A stretch of DNA of 45,548 nucleotides. It comes from Fidelibacterota bacterium. Its GTDB lineage: Bacteria; Fidelibacterota; UBA8477; JABMPR01. The notes under the pieces were generated by a model, which had not been told where the DNA came from, did not search any database, and saw only the letters and a list, made by a program, of their open reading frames with translations. Below, one piece after another: positions 17,719-26,647 of this stretch. The DNA is taken from NCBI GenBank assembly GCA_013202385.1, contig JABMOT010000298.1, forward strand, positions 1 through 45,548. Direction: 5' to 3'. Each line of letters opens with the position of its first letter. Positions within the stretch are counted from its first letter, which is position 1. Both the position numbers and the translations under genes were made by a program.

Positions 17719-18186
17719 ATGAGCTCAACGCAGGATTTAGGTCGTTTCTGGCGCTGGGGAATTGTACTCGCCATCGCATGTTCAATGGTCTTCTTTGTGG
17801 GGCTTGCTATCTGGGCATCAATCGGCGATGTTGAGCTTGTCTACGATAATTATTATGCCAAGGATGTTGTATTTGAGCAACAAATTCAGCGGGTGGAACG
17901 CACAGAGGCACTCTCCTTCAAGCCATTTTTCACGTATAACCAGGAGTCTCAAATCTTGACCCTCAAATTTCCAGCTGAATTACAGCATCACTCCCCTTTA
18001 GGTGAAGTTCTGATGTTTCGACCAGCGGATCTCCACAAGGATCGTTTGTTTGAGTTAGCGCTGGCGGGCGATACGCTTCAAACATTCAAGTTACCCAACC
18101 TGGCGACTGGTTTATGGCGAATCAAATTAAACTGGACCAGCTCAGGGATAGAATATTATCTGGAGCAAATGCTGGTAGCGCAGTGA
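17719..18186 (+). CDS. ccoH: cbb3 oxidase assembly protein CcoH (FixH)
   Basis: A 155-residue protein with an N-terminal transmembrane helix (about residues 13-35) and the conserved FixH stretch DVELVYDNYYAKD, followed by a beta-rich periplasmic domain. FixH/CcoH proteins act in maturation of the cbb3 complex, in the CcoI copper pathway. Its ATG follows the ccoG stop with no gap, implying coupled translation. It is the last gene of the cco locus. A 7-bp hairpin (18205-18228) without a T-run follows. Confidence 0.88.
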   Translation: MSSTQDLGRFWRWGIVLAIACSMVFFVGLAIWASIGDVELVYDNYYAKDVVFEQQIQRVERTEALSFKPFFTYNQESQILTLKFPAELQHHSPLGEVLMFRPADLHKDRLFELALAGDTLQTFKLPNLATGLWRIKLNWTSSGIEYYLEQMLVAQ

Positions 18187-18314
18187 GGTCTCAGAATGAT
18201 GCATGCTGGTGAGCACTTTTGCACCAGCGAACAGCTCGGATTTCATAGCCAAATAACCCTTGCTGAAGATGTGACTCAAGTTAATTTTTTCCTAATTGGC
18301 TTAGGAGATAAATC

Positions 18315-19367
18315 ATGGGGCTGAATCGTTGGCTCATACTTACTTTTATTGGTTTGATTGGACTTTCTGCTTGCAGTGAAGATCCAGATATTCTCTTCTC
18401 AAAAGCCGAAACTGAAGCTGCCCTGGGATCTAGACAGAGGGCTCTGGATTATCTTATGGATATCCAGAAGTCGCATCCAGATTACACCGAGGCCTATCTT
18501 TTTGCCGCACAACTATTCCTTGAAGACCAGAATCTTTCCGAGGCTGTGAGTCAGTGTAAGCGGGGACTTGATGCCCAGGCCGATTCAGCCAAAATTTTGC
18601 GCTACATCGGTGAAATCTATCATCAGAGCGGCAGCCTGGAAAACGCGTACCAGTACTATCGTATGGCCGTAAAGGCTAATTCTAAAGATGTGGAAGCCCA
18701 GATAAGCATGGGCTATATCCTTAACGACAGGGATCTTTATGAGCAAGCACTGGCTCATTTTGATAAAGCACTAAAACTGGACTCGGCCAACTATTCGGCA
18801 AGCGTGGGTAAGGCAAACACCTTGAGAAAATCCGGCAAGAACGCAGCGGCGATTGTTCTTCTGGGGGAGCTGATTAAAGATGAGCCGATGGAGGGTTCTG
18901 CTTACGGAGCCCTGGCTATGGCTCAAGAGCTTACCGATATAGAAGATAAAGTAATCCTGGAAAATTATGCGCTGGCTGTGAAGCTGTCGCCTAAGGATGT
19001 TAAAACCTGGAACGCCTATGTAGATTTTATGATGAAAGATCAAGATCAGAAACTGGCGGTTAAGGTTTTACAAAATTATCTGTATCATTTTCCAGAAGCA
19101 ACACAAGGTAGACACCGGTTGGCAGAACTCTATATTGACCTGGCCCGAGCTGAAAGTCTATCGTGGCTGGAAGCGGCAATGCAGCAGTGTGAACAGGCCT
19201 TAATCACTGATCATGAAGATCACTACAGTCACGCTCTACTGGCGAAAATCTATCTACTTCAGGAAAAACCACGCCTGGCCATTCTTGAAGCCCAGCTGGC
19301 TTTTGAAATAAATCCAAATACTGAATATCGCGAACTGATAGACCAGGCCAAGTTTTACTCAAACTGA
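18315..19367 (+). CDS. TPR-repeat lipoprotein
   Basis: A 350-residue protein with a lipoprotein signal (GLIGLSAC, Cys at about residue 20) and then a solenoid of tetratricopeptide repeats over most of its length, seen as spaced A..Y....A....P pairs such as AYQYYRMAVKANSKDVEAQ and ALAHFDKALKLDSANYSA. It probably sits in the outer membrane facing the periplasm and serves as a protein-binding scaffold. A clear TAGGAGAT site precedes the ATG. It follows the cco locus by 128 bases in the same direction, but no functional link can be shown. Confidence 0.85.
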   Translation: MGLNRWLILTFIGLIGLSACSEDPDILFSKAETEAALGSRQRALDYLMDIQKSHPDYTEAYLFAAQLFLEDQNLSEAVSQCKRGLDAQADSAKILRYIGEIYHQSGSLENAYQYYRMAVKANSKDVEAQISMGYILNDRDLYEQALAHFDKALKLDSANYSASVGKANTLRKSGKNAAAIVLLGELIKDEPMEGSAYGALAMAQELTDIEDKVILENYALAVKLSPKDVKTWNAYVDFMMKDQDQKLAVKVLQNYLYHFPEATQGRHRLAELYIDLARAESLSWLEAAMQQCEQALITDHEDHYSHALLAKIYLLQEKPRLAILEAQLAFEINPNTEYRELIDQAKFYSN

Positions 19368-19496
19368 TCAAAACAGTTTCACCTAAAAAAATTCCAGATC
19401 CACATGTTCTCGTGGAGGATGAAAAAATTAGTGGGGTCTGGCATATTGCCAGCCGACTGACTATAAAATAAACATGCAATTTACAGGGTTACTCAA

Positions 19497-20630
19497 ATGC
19501 GAAAAAAAATTGTAGTATTAGGTGCCGGCATGGTCGGACGTGCCATGGCCATTGATCTTAGTATACGGAATGAAGTTTTGTCGGTGGATCGTGATCGAGC
19601 AGCACTGAAGCACCTGAACCAGCACGCGAACCTCACAACTGCTGAAGCAGATCTGGGCGATTCTCAGGCCATCAATAAACTTATCGCGTCAGCGGATATT
19701 GTTGTTGGGGCCGTTCCTGGTTTTATGGGTTATAAAACCCTGAAAACGGTGATTCAGGCTAAAAAGAACATTGTTGACATCTCGTTTTTTCCTGAAGACC
19801 CTTTTGGTCTGGATGATCTTGCCAAAGCAAATGGTGTGATAGCAGTCATGGATGCAGGCGTGGCTCCAGGAATGAGCAATATCATTTTAGGTCATCACAA
19901 TGCGAAGATGGAAATCTCAGAGTTTATCTGTTATGTCGGAGGCTTGCCACGGGAACGTACCTGGCCCTATGAGTATAAAGCGCCCTTTTCTCCCATTGAT
20001 GTCATCGAAGAATACACCCGTACATCCCGGCTGGTAGAAGATGGTAAGGTTCTTGAAAAAGTGGCATTGTCAGAACCAGAGCTTCTGGATTTTCCTGGTG
20101 TCGGAACCCTTGAAGCATTCAACACCGATGGTTTGAGAAGCTTGATCAAAACGATTAATGTGCCCAATATGAAAGAAAAGACCCTGCGTTATCCCGGACA
20201 TATTGAATTGATGAAAGTGCTGCGTGAAACGGGTTTTTTCAGAGAAGATAAAATCAAAATTGGCGACCAGCAGATTCGACCCATCGACATGACAACGCAA
20301 CTCCTGTTTCCAAAGTGGAAACTTGGAGAAGAGGAAGAAGAGTTCACCCTTATGAATGTCATTATAAAAGGGATTGAAGCGGGACAGCAGCTGGAATACA
20401 AATACGAACTACTCGATCGATATGATCCTCAATCAAAAACCTCATCGATGTCAAGAACCACTGGCTACACCTGCACCGCAGTAACCCAATTGGTTTTGGA
20501 TGGACACTATAATCGCGTTGGCATCAGCCCGCCAGAATATGTAGGTGAGGCACCGGGCTGTTTTCAGAAAATTCTTGAATATCTTGAAGAGCGGGGTGTC
20601 CATTACAGCAAAGCAACAAAAACGAGTTAG
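19497..20630 (+). CDS. Saccharopine dehydrogenase-family oxidoreductase (lysine 6-dehydrogenase-like)
   Basis: NAD(P)-dependent oxidoreductase of 377 residues. An N-terminal Rossmann fold begins VVLGAGMVGRAMA, an acidic residue ends strand 2 (LSVDRD), and the central VDISFFPEDPFGLD and DAGVAPGMSN segments are typical of saccharopine/lysine 6-dehydrogenase proteins. Lysine 6-dehydrogenase is the closest by length and motifs, but carboxynorspermidine- or saccharopine-type activity cannot be excluded. It is the first gene of a run with a cupin, an APC amino-acid permease and an epimerase, with gaps of 7-17 bases. This suggests an amino-acid catabolic operon. The ribosome site is weak. Confidence 0.75.
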   Translation: MRKKIVVLGAGMVGRAMAIDLSIRNEVLSVDRDRAALKHLNQHANLTTAEADLGDSQAINKLIASADIVVGAVPGFMGYKTLKTVIQAKKNIVDISFFPEDPFGLDDLAKANGVIAVMDAGVAPGMSNIILGHHNAKMEISEFICYVGGLPRERTWPYEYKAPFSPIDVIEEYTRTSRLVEDGKVLEKVALSEPELLDFPGVGTLEAFNTDGLRSLIKTINVPNMKEKTLRYPGHIELMKVLRETGFFREDKIKIGDQQIRPIDMTTQLLFPKWKLGEEEEEFTLMNVIIKGIEAGQQLEYKYELLDRYDPQSKTSSMSRTTGYTCTAVTQLVLDGHYNRVGISPPEYVGEAPGCFQKILEYLEERGVHYSKATKTS

Positions 20631-20644
20631 CCAAGGGAGTAACA

Positions 20645-21109
20645 ATGACGAAAATTCATAACCTGGATGCCGTTCCAAATAAATTTATAGATGATCCACG
20701 CTTTGAATCTGCCATGAGTACAAAATACCTTGGGGCCTTGGCCGGTAGTGAGCGGATTTATGTAAATATTGATTCAGTAAAACCTGGCGCAAAAAGCGCC
20801 AAGTATCATTCACACACCCTGCAGGAAGAATTCTTTTTGATTCTTAAGGGGAGTGGAACGTTGCGGATTCAAAACGCGACCTTCCCTGTTAAGCATGGCG
20901 ACTTCCTTGCAAAACCTGCAGGCAAGGGCATTTCCCATCAATTCATAAATGATGGTACTGAAATCCTGGAGATCCTTGATTGTGGTACCAATGACAAAAA
21001 TGATATGGTCGAATATCCAGACGAGAACATGCTCTTGGTAAAAACAAAAAATGCAGTGTTCAGTCTGGACTTAGATGTAAACGAATGGTCAGTCGACCCG
21101 AATGAGTAG
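20645..21109 (+). CDS. Cupin-domain protein
   Basis: A 154-residue single-domain cupin with both conserved motifs: the first around YHSHTLQEEFFLILKGSG, with metal ligands H, H and E, and the second around HGDFLAKPAGKGISHQF. It probably binds a metal, but the reaction or ligand is unknown. AAGGGAG lies about 5 bases before the ATG. It is the second gene of the operon that starts with the dehydrogenase at 19497 and continues with an amino-acid permease, so a role in handling the same compound is likely. Confidence 0.8.
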   Translation: MTKIHNLDAVPNKFIDDPRFESAMSTKYLGALAGSERIYVNIDSVKPGAKSAKYHSHTLQEEFFLILKGSGTLRIQNATFPVKHGDFLAKPAGKGISHQFINDGTEILEILDCGTNDKNDMVEYPDENMLLVKTKNAVFSLDLDVNEWSVDPNE

Positions 21110-21125
21110 TGGTTGAGTGACAAGC

Positions 21126-22547
21126 ATGACTATGCTTAAAACAAAACCAGGTCTTCCCCTCTGGACTCTGGTGATGCTTATTTTTGTGCCCACCTTTGGC
21201 TTTACCAATATTACCAACAATGGTGTCGCCCTCGGTCCAGCCGCCGTATCCTCCTGGCTATTGGTCTGTATTTTCTACTTTTTGCCACTCACAGCCATCA
21301 TTGCCGAGCTGGCTTCTGTAAACGAGAATAACAGCGGGGGTATTTATAGCTGGATTGCCTATAGCCTGGGGCATCGCTGGGCCTTTTTTGGAACCTGGTC
21401 CTATTTTATATCCAACTTATTCTATCTGCAGTTTGTCTTTGCCCGAATTCCTGTGATGGCTTCGTGGGCTCTGTTTGGAGAAAACCGTTTTACTGATGCT
21501 AATGTGAGCCTGCTGCCATATTATTCCATTATACTGTGTTTACTGTTGACCTGGATCGCCAGCCGCGGGGTCAGATTGTTTTCCAAATTGAGTAATCTGG
21601 GCGGTAAGTTGACATTCGCTGTAACGGGGAGTTTCATTATCTTTGCTTTTATTGCCTATCTAAAAGGCACACCCTCGGCTACAGAGTTTTCAATGGAAAG
21701 CTTGACACCCGAGTTTTCAACCAGCTACTTTGCCACCTTCTCCTGGCTCCTGTTAGCGGTGTCCGGTGCTGAAGTCGCAGGAACATATATAAATAAAGTT
21801 GATAACCCCCTGCGCAATTTTCCCCGCGGGGTTATCATTGCCACGATGCTAGTGGGCACGGCCTATATACTAGGATCCCTCGCAGTAGGATTGGTCGCTT
21901 CTCCTGAAGTTTTGGCAAAAGCAGGATTAAAAGACGCTATTTTTGTGGTCCATAAACTGCTGGCAGAGAGTTTGGGTGTCAATGGAGAGGTGGTGGTGCG
22001 TCTATTCTCCTTGATTTTACTGGTGACCTCTGTCGCGGCTTATGTTGTCTGGATAGAATCTCCTTTGCGAGCCATGTTTTCAGAGGTGCCTAAAGGTACC
22101 TTCCCTGCATTCTTAACCCATAAAGACAGCGACGGTGGTTTGAGTCATGCCCTATGGACACAGGCAGCTGTTGTAATTATTCTCATTTCCATCCCATTAA
22201 TAGGCCTCGAATCCATAGATTCATTTTTTCGACTGGTTACCGATCTGACAGCCCTGAGCCTGGTGATTCCCTACATTATTCTAACGGCAGCATATCTGGT
22301 TTTTAGAAAGAACAATAAACCAGGCCCCTTTACCATGTTGCGCTCTAATAAACTGGCACTAATTGTAGCCATAGGTGCGGTGCTCATCAGTATTGCCGCT
22401 TTCTTTGGGGCGGGCATTGATTACTACTTAGATGCTGAAACTGGCTGGGAAGCTGCAAAAGCGATTTTAATGACATATGGAGGTCCTATTTTTCTTATTG
22501 CACTTGGATATGGGCTCACCCATTTTCGCAAAAATCCAAGGGTTTAG
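21126..22547 (+). CDS. APC-superfamily amino acid permease
   Basis: Inner-membrane transporter of about 473 residues with 12 predicted helices. It belongs to the APC superfamily, near the glutamate/GABA antiporter branch, judged by the N-terminal GFTNITNNGVALGPAA segment, the conserved ENNSGGIYSW stretch after helix 2, and the SGAEVAGTYINKVDNP motif mid-protein. The substrate is probably an amino acid or amine; its place after a lysine-dehydrogenase-like gene suggests a basic or related amino acid. The start is uncertain: GTG at 21117, ATG at 21126 and ATG at 21132 are all in frame. Confidence 0.85.
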   Translation: MTMLKTKPGLPLWTLVMLIFVPTFGFTNITNNGVALGPAAVSSWLLVCIFYFLPLTAIIAELASVNENNSGGIYSWIAYSLGHRWAFFGTWSYFISNLFYLQFVFARIPVMASWALFGENRFTDANVSLLPYYSIILCLLLTWIASRGVRLFSKLSNLGGKLTFAVTGSFIIFAFIAYLKGTPSATEFSMESLTPEFSTSYFATFSWLLLAVSGAEVAGTYINKVDNPLRNFPRGVIIATMLVGTAYILGSLAVGLVASPEVLAKAGLKDAIFVVHKLLAESLGVNGEVVVRLFSLILLVTSVAAYVVWIESPLRAMFSEVPKGTFPAFLTHKDSDGGLSHALWTQAAVVIILISIPLIGLESIDSFFRLVTDLTALSLVIPYIILTAAYLVFRKNNKPGPFTMLRSNKLALIVAIGAVLISIAAFFGAGIDYYLDAETGWEAAKAILMTYGGPIFLIALGYGLTHFRKNPRV

Positions 22548-22561
22548 ATGATGGAGATTGT

Positions 22562-23506
22562 ATGAAAAACATAGTATTTGGAACAGGTCCCCTAGCCTGG
22601 TGGGTTATGCAGGAACTTCTGGCGAGGGGGGAATCAGTAAAAATGGCCAGCCGAAGTGGAACGAAAAAAAAAGCGCTTCCAGACGGTGTAGAAATCATTG
22701 CGTGTAACGCCACGGTGCCAGCGGAAGTGTCGGCTGTGTGTAAAGAAGCTGATACAGTCTATTTTTGCGCCATGCCTCCATACACCAACTGGCCATTGGA
22801 ATTTCCGCCTCTGGTGATTGGTTTTTTAAAGGGGCTGGCTGTCACAGAAGCAAAAATAGTTTTTGGCGATAATCTATATCCCTATGGATCCACGAATGGT
22901 GCGCCTATCACAGAAGAACACCCGCATATTGCTCCAGGGCACAAGGGTAGGACGCGTGCCCAAATGGCCCGATTTTTCATGGCTGCCCATGAAAGAGGTG
23001 ACAATCAGGTTACCCTTGGACGAGCCTCTGATTTCTATGGTCCAGACACGATAAATGCGGTTTTGGGTGAAATGTTCTTCAGGCCAGCATTCTCCGGAAA
23101 AACAGCAAATATGCTCGGCAACCTGGATCTTCCCCACACCTTCAGCTATATCAAAGACTTTGCCCGCGGCCTGGTAACCCTGGGTCATAACGACACTGCC
23201 TTTGGTGAAGCCTGGCATACGCCAAATGCACCAACGCTGTCAACCCGAGAAATGCTTGAATTAATAGAATCAGAGCTGGGGGAGAAAATAAAAATTAGAG
23301 TCGCTGGAAGAACAATGATCTCTCTACTGGGATTATTCAATCCCACGATTAAAGAGGTTAAGGAAATGATGTACACCTGGGAAGAACCCTATATTGTTGA
23401 TCATTCCAAATACGAAAAGAGTTTTGGAAATCATGCCACCGATCACAAGGCGGCAATTAAAGAGACAGTGGCCTGGTTCAAAGATTATCTAAGCACAGAT
23501 AAATGA
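22562..23506 (+). CDS. NAD-dependent epimerase/dehydratase-family protein
   Basis: A 314-residue extended-SDR protein. The N-terminal nucleotide-binding loop is GTGPLAWWV, slightly changed from GxxGxxG. A later segment FGDNLYPYGSTNGAPITE resembles the family's catalytic Tyr region, but a clean YxxxK is not obvious. GRASDFYGP is typical of the fold. Similar atypical SDR proteins act on diverse substrates, so no reaction is proposed. GGAG sits 6 bases before the ATG. The stop overlaps the next start (ATGA at 23503), implying co-translation. Confidence 0.75.
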   Translation: MKNIVFGTGPLAWWVMQELLARGESVKMASRSGTKKKALPDGVEIIACNATVPAEVSAVCKEADTVYFCAMPPYTNWPLEFPPLVIGFLKGLAVTEAKIVFGDNLYPYGSTNGAPITEEHPHIAPGHKGRTRAQMARFFMAAHERGDNQVTLGRASDFYGPDTINAVLGEMFFRPAFSGKTANMLGNLDLPHTFSYIKDFARGLVTLGHNDTAFGEAWHTPNAPTLSTREMLELIESELGEKIKIRVAGRTMISLLGLFNPTIKEVKEMMYTWEEPYIVDHSKYEKSFGNHATDHKAAIKETVAWFKDYLSTDK

Positions 23507-23916
23507 CAAAAGTGAAGCACTTTCAGATTCTAAAAGGGTTGCTTTACGCCGGAATGGTCTATTTTTCAGGTGTTGCTATCGTCCATTCTCTAGGCGTAAA
23601 GGTTCCAGGCCTGTTTGTATACTTTAATGTGCCGTCCTACGCTTATCAGGATCGAATCATTTCATTCTTGGCTCTGGGTTGGGCGGCTTTCTTTTATTGG
23701 ACTGCCCGGAAAATGGATGCTGATTTTATTAAGCTCATCCTGATGATTGGATTTATCGCAATTCTGGCCCTGACGGCAAACAGCATCATCACGGACTTTA
23801 GATTCTTGAACCCCCTGGCTCGGAAAGCTGATTTTTTGCTTATCACTTCGATACTGTTTGTTTATTGGGGAAGTTTGGTGTTCTTTGGCAAACAGCTCCT
23901 TAAGAAAAAGAAATAA
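23503..23916 (+). CDS. Small four-helix membrane protein, unknown function
   Basis: A 137-residue integral membrane protein with four predicted helices (about residues 10-28, 48-66, 75-93 and 106-126) and a Lys-rich C-terminus. The pattern resembles small DUF-type inner-membrane proteins, but no named family is recognised. It is coupled by overlap to the epimerase before it (ATGA) and the membrane protein after it (TAATG). Confidence 0.65.
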   Translation: MTKVKHFQILKGLLYAGMVYFSGVAIVHSLGVKVPGLFVYFNVPSYAYQDRIISFLALGWAAFFYWTARKMDADFIKLILMIGFIAILALTANSIITDFRFLNPLARKADFLLITSILFVYWGSLVFFGKQLLKKKK

Positions 23917-24449
23917 TGGCTCTCAAACGAAGTGGTCGGGTGCTCGTTGTCACTGTTTTAATGCTGTTGGTTTTTTCGCTACTCGTCATCTGGCACAACA
24001 GACCACCACATACCATAATTCCCGAACAGGTTCAAGTAACACTTGATAATCTTATACTCGAATATCCTGGCCTGGGAATGTTCGTTAGTCGCTTAACCTT
24101 AGGAAAAGACCACTTCGCTTTTTACAGTCTGGGAATTCGAGGAAGACAACCCTGGCCTGTTGACCTCAAGCGCGCCTGCTATTCAGATCCCTTAGCCGCT
24201 TATGGACAATTTGGACCACTTAAAGATTCATATTCTGGACACATCGAAGTGATCAGGTATCGGAGCCTGGAAGATTTTATATTGACACTTGGGAAAGCCG
24301 AATCGGATCAACCAGGATTCGTCGCTGGTTTAGACTTGAAGGCGCATAGACCACTTCCCGAAGACCCGTTGGGAATATCTATCGGTATTATAGTTGCCCT
24401 TTGCCTGGGGATAACAGGGCTCTTCCTGGTAAGAAAAACAGCAAAATAA
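23916..24449 (+). CDS. Bitopic membrane protein, unknown function
   Basis: A 177-residue protein with a hydrophobic segment at each end (about residues 10-28 and 150-170) and a soluble middle of about 120 residues that would face the periplasm. The C-terminus is short and basic. No domain is recognised. It is the last gene of the run starting at 19497 and begins inside the stop codon of its neighbour (TAATG). The following 192 bases hold no clear gene or terminator. Confidence 0.6.
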   Translation: MALKRSGRVLVVTVLMLLVFSLLVIWHNRPPHTIIPEQVQVTLDNLILEYPGLGMFVSRLTLGKDHFAFYSLGIRGRQPWPVDLKRACYSDPLAAYGQFGPLKDSYSGHIEVIRYRSLEDFILTLGKAESDQPGFVAGLDLKAHRPLPEDPLGISIGIIVALCLGITGLFLVRKTAK

Positions 24450-24641
24450 ATTTAATGATTAGTTGGACGGATTTATGGTCAGGGACCCCTTCAGAAACCA
24501 CGAATAAGGGCGTATTGTTATTAAAACGCAAGAAAACTCAGGATCAAAAGCTGGCAGTGTCGGCATAAAAAATGTATGTTGAAAGCTCAGATGCGAAGCG
24601 ATAAACGTCTAGATAAAACAATGAAAAATTAAGGTGTTCAA

Positions 24642-26567
24642 ATGAAACGTATTCAAATCGTTGTTATGCTCATTCTCGTTGTCTCCCTTGTCTTTTGGTC
24701 ATGTGGTGGAGGGGACAAACAAGCTGCTGAAACGGGTGATTCAAGCAGCGACAATTTTACCCGGGATATGACGACACCTGCTGAAGAGGGGGGGTATGGA
24801 TTCGAGAAATTGGCAGATGCTCTCGGATATGTCACTTACGAAATGCCACCTGAAGAACAGATCTATTTCGGCGACCCCAGGGCAAAAAAAGGTGGAACAT
24901 TCAGACACATTACTTCTCGCTTCCCGGCTACCATGAGAACGGAAGGTCAAAATGCAAACTATATTGAAAATAACACCATTTCAGGTCTTTGTTATGAGGG
25001 TTTAATCAATACACACCCGTTGACGCTCGAGTTTATTCCTGCTCTGGCAAGTCACTGGAAAATTTCAGATGATAAGAAGAAATTCTGGTTTCGCATTAAC
25101 CCGGATGCCCGTTGGTCAGATGGGCGTGAAGTTATCGCTGAAGATGTGGTTGCTACCTGGGATTTACATATGGACGAAACTATTCTCGCCCCTTCAGATC
25201 AGCTTACTTATGGCAAGTTTGAGCGACCTGTGATTGAGGGCAAGTATATTGTTTCGGTTGTTTCCAAAGATTTAAGTTGGAGAAACATCCTCTATTTTGG
25301 TGGCAGTATGGTTATCCTGCCGTCCTACTATCTTAATCAGGTAGACGGCTCAGAATATCTCAAGGAATATCAATTTAAGATGTTGCCAGGTACAGGTCCT
25401 TATGAGATCAAAGAAGAAGACATCATCAACCAGGAGTCATTTACATTAACCCGTCGTCTTGATTACTGGGCGAAAAATGATCTAATGGCCAAGTACTCAA
25501 ACAATTTTGACAAGATCAAGTTCATCGTTGTTAAAGACAACTTACCCCTGATGTTCGAAAAATTTAAAAAGGGAGAAGCTGATTTCTTTACCGTCGCACA
25601 GGCACGCGTTTGGGTTGAAGAGACAGATTTTGACGCTGTGACGAATGGTTGGATTCAGAAGAAAAAGGTTTACTCTGAAAAACCCGCCGGTACGTCGGGA
25701 TATGCCTTTAATATGCGTAAATGGCCTTTTGATGATAAACGGGTTCGCATGGCCGTTACCTACCTTTACAATCGCGAAAAAATGAATGAAGAGATGTATT
25801 ATAGAGAATATTCTATGATGAATTCACTGTATTCCGGGTCTATCTATGAAAATCCCAACAATGAAAAAGTGACATACAATCCTGAAAAGGCTGTGAAACT
25901 GCTCCAGGAAGCCGGCTATACGAAGCGCAATGAGGACGGCTGGCTGGTTCATGAGGATGGACGCGTATTGAGTTTCGAGTTAGCTATTCAGAAAGGCTCT
26001 GACTACATGGTTACACCTGTCCAACAAATGCTTAAAGAGTATGGTGTTGATATGCAAATCAAGTATGAAGATGGCAATTCCAGCTGGAAAAACCTAATGG
26101 ACAGAAATTTCACCATCTACATGCAAAGTTGGGGCGGTCTGGTATTTCCTAATCCTGAGACATCCCTTAAATCTTCACTGGCCGATGAAAAAAACACCAA
26201 CAACATTAGTGGGTTCAAAAATGCTAGAGTAGATGAGTTGTGTGAAGAATATGATGTCACTTTTAGTCAGGCTCGCCGCGTTGAGATCATTCGAGAGATC
26301 GACGGAATTTATTCTGACATACATCCAGCAGCCTGGGGGATTGCCAGAAATTATCAACGCATCCTCTATTGGGATAAATTTGGATATCCAGAATATATGG
26401 TCAACCGTTTCACTGGTGACTATCGCTCGGCTTTCACACTTTGGTGGTTTGAGCCTGCCAAAGAAGCTGCTCTCAAAGCCGCCATGGCAAACAATACTCA
26501 ACTCCCAATAAGCGAAGTTGACGTCATGTATTGGCCAGAATATTTGAAACAGGTTAATTCTAACTAG
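24642..26567 (+). CDS. yejA: Peptide ABC transporter substrate-binding lipoprotein (YejA-like)
   Basis: Family 5 extracellular solute-binding protein of 641 residues that captures peptides or similar ligands for the ABC importer encoded next. A hydrophobic signal ends in FWSC (Cys21), a lipoprotein site. The segment YFGDPRAKKGGTFRHI matches the KGG start of the family, and the late QSWGGLVFPNPETSLKS resembles YejA-type proteins. A Ser/Asp/Glu-rich linker of about 30 residues follows the lipid anchor. The operon order A-B-E-ATPase-ATPase supports a Yej-type importer, which in other bacteria takes up peptides and microcin-like compounds. Confidence 0.88.
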   Translation: MKRIQIVVMLILVVSLVFWSCGGGDKQAAETGDSSSDNFTRDMTTPAEEGGYGFEKLADALGYVTYEMPPEEQIYFGDPRAKKGGTFRHITSRFPATMRTEGQNANYIENNTISGLCYEGLINTHPLTLEFIPALASHWKISDDKKKFWFRINPDARWSDGREVIAEDVVATWDLHMDETILAPSDQLTYGKFERPVIEGKYIVSVVSKDLSWRNILYFGGSMVILPSYYLNQVDGSEYLKEYQFKMLPGTGPYEIKEEDIINQESFTLTRRLDYWAKNDLMAKYSNNFDKIKFIVVKDNLPLMFEKFKKGEADFFTVAQARVWVEETDFDAVTNGWIQKKKVYSEKPAGTSGYAFNMRKWPFDDKRVRMAVTYLYNREKMNEEMYYREYSMMNSLYSGSIYENPNNEKVTYNPEKAVKLLQEAGYTKRNEDGWLVHEDGRVLSFELAIQKGSDYMVTPVQQMLKEYGVDMQIKYEDGNSSWKNLMDRNFTIYMQSWGGLVFPNPETSLKSSLADEKNTNNISGFKNARVDELCEEYDVTFSQARRVEIIREIDGIYSDIHPAAWGIARNYQRILYWDKFGYPEYMVNRFTGDYRSAFTLWWFEPAKEAALKAAMANNTQLPISEVDVMYWPEYLKQVNSN

Positions 26568-26573
26568 TTTTTT

Positions 26574-26620
26574 TGTATCAGTCATCATGCTGAGGTTCTC
26601 GAAGTGCAACGACTGATACA
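26574..26620. repeat. Inverted repeat enclosing a degenerate dispersed intergenic repeat
   Basis: TGTATCAGTC (26574-26583) and GACTGATACA (26611-26620) are perfect 10-bp inverted arms around 27 bases. The inside, CATGCTGAGGTTCTCGAAG, resembles the widespread bacterial intergenic repeat with core CTGAGCTTGTCGAAG. It lies between the yejA and yejB genes and could form an mRNA hairpin that favours the binding protein over the permeases. A related copy lies at 27951-27987. Confidence 0.6.
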
Positions 26621-26647
26621 TAACTTTCAGAATAACGGTAGCAATTA

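Noticed and set aside
18205-18228. Hairpin (GCTGGTG/CACCAGC) after ccoH as a terminator
   Set aside because: Seven base pairs with a 10-base loop and no T-tract; too weak to call.
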